Source: Stigonema ocellatum SAG 48.90 = DSM 106950
GTDB lineage: Bacteria > Cyanobacteriota > Cyanobacteriia > Cyanobacteriales > Nostocaceae
Direction: 5' to 3'
DNA: 64,000 bases
Assembly (NCBI GenBank): GCA_016903675.1
Contig: JADQBA010000034.1
Location: 1 to 64,000 of the forward strand
A model generated the notes under the pieces. The model was not told where the DNA came from. It was given only the letters and a program-made list of their open reading frames with translations, and did no database searches. Position 1 is the stretch's first letter; the number at the start of each line of letters is the position of its first letter. A program made the position numbers and the translations under genes. Of this stretch, positions 16,473 to 23,872 are shown one piece after another.

Positions 16473-17942
16473 TCAAGACGGGGTTGCAAATGAAATAGCC
16501 TTGGGTTCAAAGTCAGATCTGGAGGGAGTGACACAAGAGGTATAATTGACTCGTTGGCTGTTGATTAATAGGGGAATTTCAATCCAGAACTCCGCTCCCT
16601 GACCAGGCTTGGAGACACACCTAAGTTTTCCCCTGTGTTGTTCGACTACGATCTGGTAGCTAATTGATAGACCCAGTCCTGTACCCTTCCCTACTGGCTT
16701 AGTTGTGAAAAATGGATCAAACAGTCGTTGCTTGACTGGGTTTGTGATTCCAGGACCATTATCAGCAATTTGGATAACAACAGAGTTTGTTTCCAGGACT
16801 TCTGTAGAAATGCTAATCTTACCAGGATAAGCCCAAATCTCGTCGATAGTGCGTTCGCTATTGTAACTGTCGATCGCATCAACTGCATTACTGATAATAT
16901 TCATGAATACTTGATTGAGTTGCCCAGCGTAGCACTCTACTAAAGGTAAGTTACCATAATTTTTAACGACTTCAATCTCAGGGTATTTAGTTTTTTCCTT
17001 GAACCGATTCTGTAAAATCTGTAAAGTACTATCAATCCCTTGGTGAATATCAACCATTTTCACTTCTGCTTCATCAAGACGCGAGAAGTTCCGCAGAGAC
17101 AACACAATTCCAGAGATGCGTTCAGCGCCCACCTTCATGGAATTGATGATTTTAGGCAAATCATCGAGTAAGTAATCTAAGTCAATTTTTTCGATATACT
17201 CTTGAATTGCTGGTACAGGATTGGCATAATATTGTTGGTAAAGATGCAAAAGCTTCAGAATGTCTTGAGTATATTTCTGAACATAGGTCAAGTTTCCGTA
17301 AATAAAGTTGACTGGGTTGTTAATCTCATGAGCAATTCCTGCAACCAACTGCCATAGACCGGACATTTTCTCAGCTTGGACTAGTTGGGCTTGGGCTTGT
17401 TTTAGCTCCCAAAGGGATTGTTTCAATGTTTTCGCCTGCGCTTTAGCAATTTCAGCACTCCGTAGTTGTAATTTTTGCTCTTGTAGTTCTGCCGTTAACT
17501 TTTCGGTATCCGCTAAAGCATTATTCTTGGCTTGTAGTAGAAAGAGTAAATCAACAATCGGGTCGTGAATCGCAAAGTCCTTGAGTTTTATACCTAGAGG
17601 CGCGAGGCTAGCGGTTTCAGTAATCCAGGGAGAACCTAGAAAAAATATCACATCTTGGTCATCTTGATAGATCATCTGACCCCTAAGCAGCATTCCATTG
17701 TGGAGGAACTCCAAGATGAAGTGAGAGCAGGAGTGTTTGTTAATGTCGTCAAAATCAACCGCAATCTTTGGACGATTCATCTGGAAATGCAACTCAATCT
17801 GACTTCCAACGAGTGGTTCAGAACTGATGCGCTGTAAAACATCGCCAGCTTGTACAATTTCTCCATCGCGGTTAAATACAACGTGGAACGGGAAAGCTTT
17901 CGTAAACAATTCTGGCGACAGACTCAGGTGAGGAGGAACCAT
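16473..17942 (-). CDS. HNOBA-domain sensor histidine kinase, partner of H-NOX
   Basis: The N-terminal ~160 residues match the HNOBA domain known from soluble guanylate cyclases: KAFPFHVVFNRDGEIVQAGD, LRGQMIYQDD, VIFFLGSPWITE and FAIHDPIVDLLFLLQ. A coiled coil (about 165-215) leads to an H-box, GIAHEINNPVNFI, then the N-box NQVFMNIISNAVDAI, G1 DNGPGI and G2 GTGLGLS. It is 489 residues with no membrane segment, so it is cytosolic. It lies 11 bases after the H-NOX gene. Known systems have ligand-bound H-NOX inhibit or activate such a kinase. No response regulator is adjacent. Confidence 0.9.
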   Translation of the reverse strand: MVPPHLSLSPELFTKAFPFHVVFNRDGEIVQAGDVLQRISSEPLVGSQIELHFQMNRPKIAVDFDDINKHSCSHFILEFLHNGMLLRGQMIYQDDQDVIFFLGSPWITETASLAPLGIKLKDFAIHDPIVDLLFLLQAKNNALADTEKLTAELQEQKLQLRSAEIAKAQAKTLKQSLWELKQAQAQLVQAEKMSGLWQLVAGIAHEINNPVNFIYGNLTYVQKYTQDILKLLHLYQQYYANPVPAIQEYIEKIDLDYLLDDLPKIINSMKVGAERISGIVLSLRNFSRLDEAEVKMVDIHQGIDSTLQILQNRFKEKTKYPEIEVVKNYGNLPLVECYAGQLNQVFMNIISNAVDAIDSYNSERTIDEIWAYPGKISISTEVLETNSVVIQIADNGPGITNPVKQRLFDPFFTTKPVGKGTGLGLSISYQIVVEQHRGKLRCVSKPGQGAEFWIEIPLLINSQRVNYTSCVTPSRSDFEPKAISFATPS

Positions 17943-17953
17943 GCAAGCTGCCC

Positions 17954-18505
17954 TTAGTTTGGTTTATACTTTACTAAAAATTCATCATGCTCAGCACCCT
18001 CATCCCGACTCTGGGTTTGGGTAATATCCACTTCTGTATCAAACCTTGTTCCCAATCCCTTGATGAGACCAATAATCATGGGAGTAAGTCCCTCTCTGGT
18101 AGAGCGATAGTGTAAGTTTAGAGAATCTTCTTCCATATGATGACACTCGAAGGATGGAGGTTTAAGCTCAGGAAAGCTTGCTCCCACGCGAGCATGAAGA
18201 TTATCAAGGTTTTCCAAAAACTCTGGCAGTTTATCCCCAGTCATATCCATGATTTCGCCGTAGCCTTCGGACGCTGTGTACTGAACCCAGTATTCTCCAA
18301 AGGCTTGCATAATTTCTGACGGAGATAGATTCAGGACAACACTAGCCGCTTTCACCAGCTTGTGGGTCATGTCATCAGGATAGCCTTGCATACTGATGAA
18401 AACATCTACTTCAACCTCAGCTTTCTGCTTAATTTCTTCCCAAGTCTCTTGACGAAAGCGACTGCACACCATATCTTGAATTGCCTTGTTCACTAAACCG
18501 TACAT
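17954..18505 (-). CDS. Heme NO/O2-binding protein (H-NOX)
   Basis: This 183-residue heme-nitric-oxide/oxygen-binding sensor is counted from the usual MYGLVNKAIQD start; an extra 8 codons upstream (18529) are possible. The proximal heme histidine lies in FLENLDNLHARVG, and the Y-x-S-x-R heme-propionate motif is YRSTR. The whole sequence aligns by eye with the Nostoc H-NOX family (EYWVQYTASEGYGE, SFPELKPPSFEC). No distal-pocket Tyr typical of O2-binding forms is obvious, so NO or CO sensing is likely. It is co-transcribed with the HNOBA kinase. Confidence 0.95.
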   Translation of the reverse strand: MYGLVNKAIQDMVCSRFRQETWEEIKQKAEVEVDVFISMQGYPDDMTHKLVKAASVVLNLSPSEIMQAFGEYWVQYTASEGYGEIMDMTGDKLPEFLENLDNLHARVGASFPELKPPSFECHHMEEDSLNLHYRSTREGLTPMIIGLIKGLGTRFDTEVDITQTQSRDEGAEHDEFLVKYKPN

Positions 18506-18529
18506 GGAAGCTTCCTCTTGCTGCACCAA

Positions 18530-19259
18530 AGTTTACTTTGTGAATTTGACCAAGATAGAACTTACGCATTGACAGAAACGACAAACTATGACTTGTCTCT
18601 CGTTACAAGGCTCTGCCTTGTAATGCTCTTGTTGGAGGCTCTGCCTCCCGGTTTGACGGGAGGCAGAGCCTCCTTGATATCATTCCCAGGCAGAGCCTGG
18701 GAACGAGGCAGGGCAAGAGTTTTAGGTTAATAAGCCGCACGAAGCACATGATGGTCAATGTGTAAAGTGCGTAGGTCCTACAAGACTCAAAATGCGCTAA
18801 GCGCGATTGTTGCAATTTCAAACCTCAATAGTTTTCGGTACTTTTCGGTTAGTACTATACCGAGTGGACACCCCCTCACTACCTGGTATTTTAATTCTTA
18901 AATCCTACGCAATGCATCCGTATTTTCACTTAAAATTACCTAGAGTACTGCAATCTTGTCAAGTCTCTCGATTCTCACCAACCATCCTTAACCGAACCGT
19001 ATTTATTGTGCGCGGACTGAATATAGCCTGCGTAGGAAGGCTTTGTTTGTCTAACCACGAACAGTCTGAGGACGATTTGCTGCTTTATCACCCCACCGGT
19101 GGCGCACCACCCGCTATGAATGAAACAAACACGAATTCCCCCCTCTTCCCCCACTCCCTACTCCCCACTCCCTACTCCCTACTCCCTACGAGCGTGTTTC
19201 TTGAAAGCTACAATAAAATAAATAAGTAAGTACTATGTTACAAACAGGAGAATTTAGAA
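18530..19259. other. Large intergenic region with hairpin repeats
   Basis: No gene is supported. GGAGGCTCTGCCTCCCGG and its mirror GGGAGGCAGAGCCTCC, plus CAGGCAGAGCCTGGGAACGAG (18605-18710), make strong hairpins. TTAACCGAACCGTATT at 18988-19003 equals one end of the R4 element. CCCTACTCCCCACTCCC tandem repeats lie at 19145-19190. Open frames here encode repeat sequence. Confidence 0.6.
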
Positions 19260-19865
19260 ATGCTGGAAAATCGTGATTACACCTTGATTATCGACAAAAG
19301 CGGTAGCATGGCAACCCCAGACCAACAGGGTGGTAGAAGTAGATGGGTAGCAGCACAGGAATCTACCTTTGCCTTAGCTAGTAAATGTGAGCAACTCGAC
19401 CCAGACGGTATCACTGTTTATCTATTTTCTGGAAAATTCAAGCGCTACGAAAATGTGACATCAAGCAAGGTGACACAAATTTTTCGAGAAAATGACCCAT
19501 CTGGTAGCACTGACTTAGCAGGGGTGCTGAAACACGCAACTGATCACTATTTTGAACGGAAGGCGGCAGGGAAAACTCAGCCAAATGGTGAGACAATTTT
19601 AGTTGTTACTGATGGTGAGCCGGACGATCGCAAAGCGGTAATGAAGGTAATTATCGAAGCTTCTCGCCGCCTGGATCGTGATGAGGAACTAGCTATTTCT
19701 TTCATTCAAGTTGGCACAGATCCTCTAGCTACCCGTTTTCTCAAAGTATTGGATGATGAACTACAAGGAGCAGGTGCAAAGTTCGATATCTGTGACACAA
19801 TAACAATGGAAAATATGGAAGAGATGAGTTTATCAGAAGTACTGCTGAATGCGATTAATGATTAA
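19260..19865 (+). CDS. VWA domain protein
   Basis: This 201-residue protein is a single von Willebrand factor A domain. The metal-ion-dependent adhesion site is complete: DKSGS (DxSxS), the threonine in GSTDL, and the aspartate in VVTDGEPDD. There is no signal peptide or membrane helix, so it is cytosolic. Small VWA proteins of this type occur in cyanobacteria beside TerD-like or kinase genes; none is adjacent here. Function unknown beyond metal-dependent protein binding. Confidence 0.85.
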   Translation: MLENRDYTLIIDKSGSMATPDQQGGRSRWVAAQESTFALASKCEQLDPDGITVYLFSGKFKRYENVTSSKVTQIFRENDPSGSTDLAGVLKHATDHYFERKAAGKTQPNGETILVVTDGEPDDRKAVMKVIIEASRRLDRDEELAISFIQVGTDPLATRFLKVLDDELQGAGAKFDICDTITMENMEEMSLSEVLLNAIND

Positions 19866-19871
19866 GCATGA

Positions 19872-19892
19872 ATCTGTTGAACGAGAGGTTCC
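19872..19892 (+). repeat. Left 21-bp direct repeat bracketing the TPS/CHAT block
   Basis: Starts ATCTGTTGAACGAG and ends AGGTTCC. It is identical over 21 bases to 32951-32971. It lies 7 bases after the VWA stop codon. Confidence 0.85.
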
Positions 19893-19929
19893 GATCGCTA
19901 TACTAGATTTTAGTCCTAAAACTAAATAA

Positions 19930-22488
19930 TTACAACTTAGGATCACCAGTGCATCGCGCTGTCACTTGCCAGGGAGTATGAGGTGTCACCTGTGGTGTGG
20001 CTGCTACTAACTCTATTGTTCCATCTGCACTAGCAATTAATCCTTGAGCTTCTATAATTGGTTCTTGATTGCTTGTCGGTTGATAGTTACTGCTGGTTGA
20101 CTTTGTGCTGCGGACTTGAGTTGATAAATCTCGCACATCATTCCAAACTATGTGACCCCTGATAGTATCAGTAGGATTAGCCGGTAACCCACCGCGATTA
20201 GTAACAACAAAACGATTTTGTCGCGCCGTAGCACAACCACTGGCTATCTGCCGAGAGCGATCGCTAAAATTTGTTGGTAATTTCACCAATCCGTCAGATG
20301 GATTGACATCTGGCGTATTAATCATCACCGTCCCATTAAAACTAGCACCCAAATCAGAGGAGGCGGTAATGTCACTTTCTGGAGTCAGTTGTGGACGATA
20401 CTCAGTACCAAAAATGCCTTTAGCATTCACAACTACCCTACCACCAAAGCCTTTTTGTGCATTAGCAGTAATATCGCTATTTTCTAAAGCAACTAAAGTA
20501 TTTGTAGTAATGTTAATATCCCCACCCGCTGAACTATTACGGGCATTGGTGCTGATATCACTACCTTGACGCAGTTGGAGATTTTCCGATTGAATAGTCA
20601 CATTGCCTTTGTTGCCTGCATTAGTATTAGCAGTAATTGTCCCTTGATTTGCTAGTAAAATAAAAGGAGAATTGACACTGATATTTCCCGCAGCACCAAG
20701 ACCTGCGAAACCAAGCAAATTCTTCGGGTCTAGACTAAGGAAGTTACTGGCATTGATAGTTGCACCATCACGGACAACTAGGCGATTAGCAGTAACGTTG
20801 ACATCGCCACCCTGACCATTACCGACAATAGCACTAGCAAATAAACCGCTACGACCAAATTGACTAGAACCTGTCAATTCTACTGAGTTGGCTATAATTT
20901 TCATATTGCCACCAGAGCCAATGCCTGTGGTACTCACAGCAATCTGAGCGCCATCAGCAAGTCGCAAATTGCCGGTTTCAATTATTAAATTACCTCCTGT
21001 ACCAAAACCCGCACCTAAAGAAGTAGCTATTGGCTCTGGAATGCCTGAGGTTTTCCGAGTTAAAGATTGGATACTGCTAGGTCCATGTTCGGTTGCACCA
21101 GTTAGTTCCACATCTTGAGCTAAGATTTTCAAGTCACCAGCTTTTCCAAAGCCAAAGGTATTGGTAAATATCTCTGCGCCACCAGAAACTTGCAAGCTAC
21201 CAACTTGAACTGTCAAGTTACCACCATTCCCTGTAGCCCCCAGAGCCACAGGAGCAAATAAACCACTCGGCCCGAAGTCAGAAACACCGATGATTTGCAC
21301 ATCCTGGGCTTTGACGCTCAATTCCCCAGCATTTCCAGTTCCAAAAGTACCGCTGGATATTTGACCTCCATTACTAATTTGGAAGGTTTTCGTTTCAATG
21401 GTGATTGTACCCCCTTCTCCCCTTGCACCTGAGCCAACATCAGCTAGAATGCCGCTAAACACCTGATTATTGGGGTTCAAAACAAAGCCTGTAACCGTCA
21501 AGGAATTGGATGCAAATATATTCAATGTGCCTCCAGAACCACTACCTCTGGTATCTGTGACTATAACCGAACCATCTTGGAGGGTAACATTTTGTCCTCT
21601 AACTTGGATAAAACCACCACTATTGCCACTAGTATCTACAGAAGCAGCACTAAGAAGATCAACATTACCGTAGCTAATTCCTTGTCCGGGTTGTAGTTGT
21701 AGCTGTCCATGAGGATTGGTTATTGCAACCTGACCATTATTCACAGACCATAATTCAACTCTTCCCTGGGGTAAAGTAATATTTCCTCCATCTATTTCCA
21801 CATTGCCTGCAACCAGTGCTAAAGTCTGACCGTTTGGTGTTTTGTAGCTCAATCCTGGTGGACGGTTACTGCTATCAAGGGAGTAATCAGGATTGAGCAT
21901 TAAATTGTTTCCTGAACCGTTGACGCGAATTGTACTACTGGGATGAGAACCAAATTGCAAACCCAAAGGAACACTAACAGTCAGAATAGGGTTAGCTGTA
22001 GGGTTGGTGGCGCTAAATTCTGCCCCATCAGCGAATTTGATGCTATCTGCTGTACTGCCAATAAATGAGCCACCAATATCTAACTTGGCATTTTCACCAA
22101 AGATAATTCCACTAGGATTAATCACAAATAGATTGGCATTACCTATATTTGTAGTGCCGTTAATAAGGGTTTGAATAGTACCGTTAATTTGAGAAGGCGA
22201 CCCCCCTGTGATCCGCGTGATGATATTGTTAATACCTGGATCGTAAATGAACCGTGCCGTGTCGCCTGATTGAATCGAAAAATCTTTTAAGCTGTGGAAA
22301 AGGTTAGCACCATTATTAGGTCTAGCACCTCCAGTAATGTTATACACGCCGCCACCAATATTATTGACATTGGTAGGTAAAGTGCCATCAGGTCTAATTT
22401 GAGTTTGAGCCAATGCCTTTAAAGGTGTTGCTAAAGCTAGGCAAAGGGTACAATAGAATAAGATTTTTGTTCTTAGTTGAATTAGCAT
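19930..22488 (-). CDS. Filamentous-hemagglutinin-like two-partner-secretion exoprotein (TpsA)
   Basis: This 852-residue secreted protein has a signal peptide (about 1-27, ending ALA-QTQ) and then the TPS secretion domain. That domain has GGVYNITGGARPNNGANLFHSL near 45-65 and NANLFVINPSGIIFGENAKLDIGGSF near 115-140. The rest is beta-helix-type repeats (GNAGELSVKAQDV, GSGGNMKIIANSVELTG, and similar). The C-terminus (IVWNDVRDLST...EAQGLIASADGTIELVA...TARC) is the cyanobacterial FHA ending. It should pass the outer membrane through the TpsB pore encoded at 31114-32922 in the same block. Confidence 0.92.
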   Translation of the reverse strand: MLIQLRTKILFYCTLCLALATPLKALAQTQIRPDGTLPTNVNNIGGGVYNITGGARPNNGANLFHSLKDFSIQSGDTARFIYDPGINNIITRITGGSPSQINGTIQTLINGTTNIGNANLFVINPSGIIFGENAKLDIGGSFIGSTADSIKFADGAEFSATNPTANPILTVSVPLGLQFGSHPSSTIRVNGSGNNLMLNPDYSLDSSNRPPGLSYKTPNGQTLALVAGNVEIDGGNITLPQGRVELWSVNNGQVAITNPHGQLQLQPGQGISYGNVDLLSAASVDTSGNSGGFIQVRGQNVTLQDGSVIVTDTRGSGSGGTLNIFASNSLTVTGFVLNPNNQVFSGILADVGSGARGEGGTITIETKTFQISNGGQISSGTFGTGNAGELSVKAQDVQIIGVSDFGPSGLFAPVALGATGNGGNLTVQVGSLQVSGGAEIFTNTFGFGKAGDLKILAQDVELTGATEHGPSSIQSLTRKTSGIPEPIATSLGAGFGTGGNLIIETGNLRLADGAQIAVSTTGIGSGGNMKIIANSVELTGSSQFGRSGLFASAIVGNGQGGDVNVTANRLVVRDGATINASNFLSLDPKNLLGFAGLGAAGNISVNSPFILLANQGTITANTNAGNKGNVTIQSENLQLRQGSDISTNARNSSAGGDINITTNTLVALENSDITANAQKGFGGRVVVNAKGIFGTEYRPQLTPESDITASSDLGASFNGTVMINTPDVNPSDGLVKLPTNFSDRSRQIASGCATARQNRFVVTNRGGLPANPTDTIRGHIVWNDVRDLSTQVRSTKSTSSNYQPTSNQEPIIEAQGLIASADGTIELVAATPQVTPHTPWQVTARCTGDPKL

Positions 22489-22591
22489 TTTATTTTTCTA
22501 GGACTGACGCACGCACTACGAATTCTTGGCGGTCTTGGCGGTTCGATAAATCAAGGTTTCGCTTAATTTTTGTGTAAGTCCTGTTTTCCAT

Positions 22592-22664
22592 AAAACGTCT
22601 ATGGATTTACAGGGGAAGTGCAGTTAGAGCGACAGCACAACCCCAAAACGTCTATGGATTTACA
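22592..22664. repeat. 20-bp direct repeats upstream of the exoprotein gene
   Basis: AAAACGTCTATGGATTTACA occurs at 22592-22611 and again at 22645-22664, 53 bases apart. The second copy supplies the stop codon of the gene at 22660-22968, so that gene's 3' end may have been altered by the duplication. Confidence 0.7.
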
Positions 22665-22968
22665 CGAGAGGTCTTAGAGAGCAAGAAGGATCAGTCTTAG
22701 GGCAATCCCAGGCGGGGGTGGGACTACGATGGGTGCTAAATTGTTGCGATGTCACCCCCGGTATTGAGCTACTAATGACTTCAGTAGGTAAATAGGTGAA
22801 GTTAAAAGCCGCTTCAGCCGAGAGTTCACTCCCCATCACAACAGCACAAGCCAGTGTCAGGGGCTTAAGCCATTTAAGCACGTGAAGCGATTTCAAACGT
22901 CTGCCATTTATTGGTTTTGTGTGCAATTGCCCAAAATTATATTTGGATTTGTTGTCATTGAGAGTCAT
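22660..22968 (-). CDS. Small secreted hypothetical protein
   Basis: This 102-residue protein is not recognised. A basic N-terminus is followed by a hydrophobic stretch (about 30-53, LKPLTLACAVVMGSELSAEAAF) that looks like a signal peptide or anchor. Two cysteines near the C-terminus (WDCPKTDPSCS) could form a disulfide. It lies upstream of and parallel to the FHA-like gene inside the direct-repeat-bracketed block. Its last codons are in a duplicated 20-mer. Confidence 0.5.
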   Translation of the reverse strand: MTLNDNKSKYNFGQLHTKPINGRRLKSLHVLKWLKPLTLACAVVMGSELSAEAAFNFTYLPTEVISSSIPGVTSQQFSTHRSPTPAWDCPKTDPSCSLRPLV

Positions 22969-23061
22969 AGAAGGTTATCCTAAATACATAAAAATGTATA
23001 CACCCACTGATTCCAGCAGTATTGCTAGTGTATAAAACGGTTTAACCAAATAGATCAAGTT

Positions 23062-23781
23062 ATGAAAAAGAAAAATAAATTTCTCTTAAAACCTGGCTTG
23101 TTGAAAACTACATTTCTAATTTATTTATTTTACATACTGATCCCAGTAATGCCAAGTCTGGCACAGGTGACTTTCAATCCACCAAAAGCGCAAGCGCCAA
23201 AAAGCACAAGTGGGGGAGCATCTCGTGGTCCTTCTACTTGCGGCGCTGATATAACGACAACTACCAAAGCCTCAGTTACACCATTGCTGCCAAAAACTAA
23301 TATAGGCTTGACAGTAGCAGAGCATCCAGTAATATTGGTTTATGTTCCTCAAACAAATGCTAAAAAAGCACTTTTTAGTCTGCAAGATGAACAAGGCAAG
23401 CAGTATTACCAGACAAATTTACCTTTGCCTCAGAAACGCGGTGTGATGGAAGTTAAACTTCCCGGTTCAGTTCCAGCACTGAAAGCCGACAAGAATTATC
23501 AATGGTTTTTAGCGATGATTTGCACTGAAGAATTAGAGGTAGATAGTCCTTCGGTAAGTGGATGGATTCGTCGAATTGAATCTAATGGCAGTTTAAATAA
23601 TAAACCTACTCTAGAGTTAGCATCCAATCTAGCTCGTATGGGTATTTGGTATGATGCCCTTTCCACTCTTGCCGAATTAAAGAGAACACAACCTAATAAT
23701 CCTGCTGTGGCTAATTCGTGGCGAAAATTCTTAGAGGATGTTGATTTGAATGCGATCGCTGAAGCACCTCTTGCCAATTAA
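23062..23781 (+). CDS. DUF928 family secreted protein
   Basis: This 239-residue protein has a signal peptide (about 1-35, ending MPSLA-Q) and a Pro/Ser-rich linker. The DUF928 core follows: TVAEHPVILVYVPQTNAKKALFSLQDE, PGSVPALKADKNYQWFLAMIC, and a C-terminal GIWYDALSTLAELKR. DUF928 proteins are almost confined to cyanobacteria and are usually encoded with CHASE2, CHAT and TPS genes, as here. They are exported; the function is unknown. Confidence 0.88.
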   Translation: MKKKNKFLLKPGLLKTTFLIYLFYILIPVMPSLAQVTFNPPKAQAPKSTSGGASRGPSTCGADITTTTKASVTPLLPKTNIGLTVAEHPVILVYVPQTNAKKALFSLQDEQGKQYYQTNLPLPQKRGVMEVKLPGSVPALKADKNYQWFLAMICTEELEVDSPSVSGWIRRIESNGSLNNKPTLELASNLARMGIWYDALSTLAELKRTQPNNPAVANSWRKFLEDVDLNAIAEAPLAN

Positions 23782-23872
23782 TGTAAGTAAAACTAAGGAA
23801 GTCGGCACATTATAATTCATAATTCGTGAAGTTAATGCATAAGTCCTACTTCCACTCTTGAATAAAAACCTA

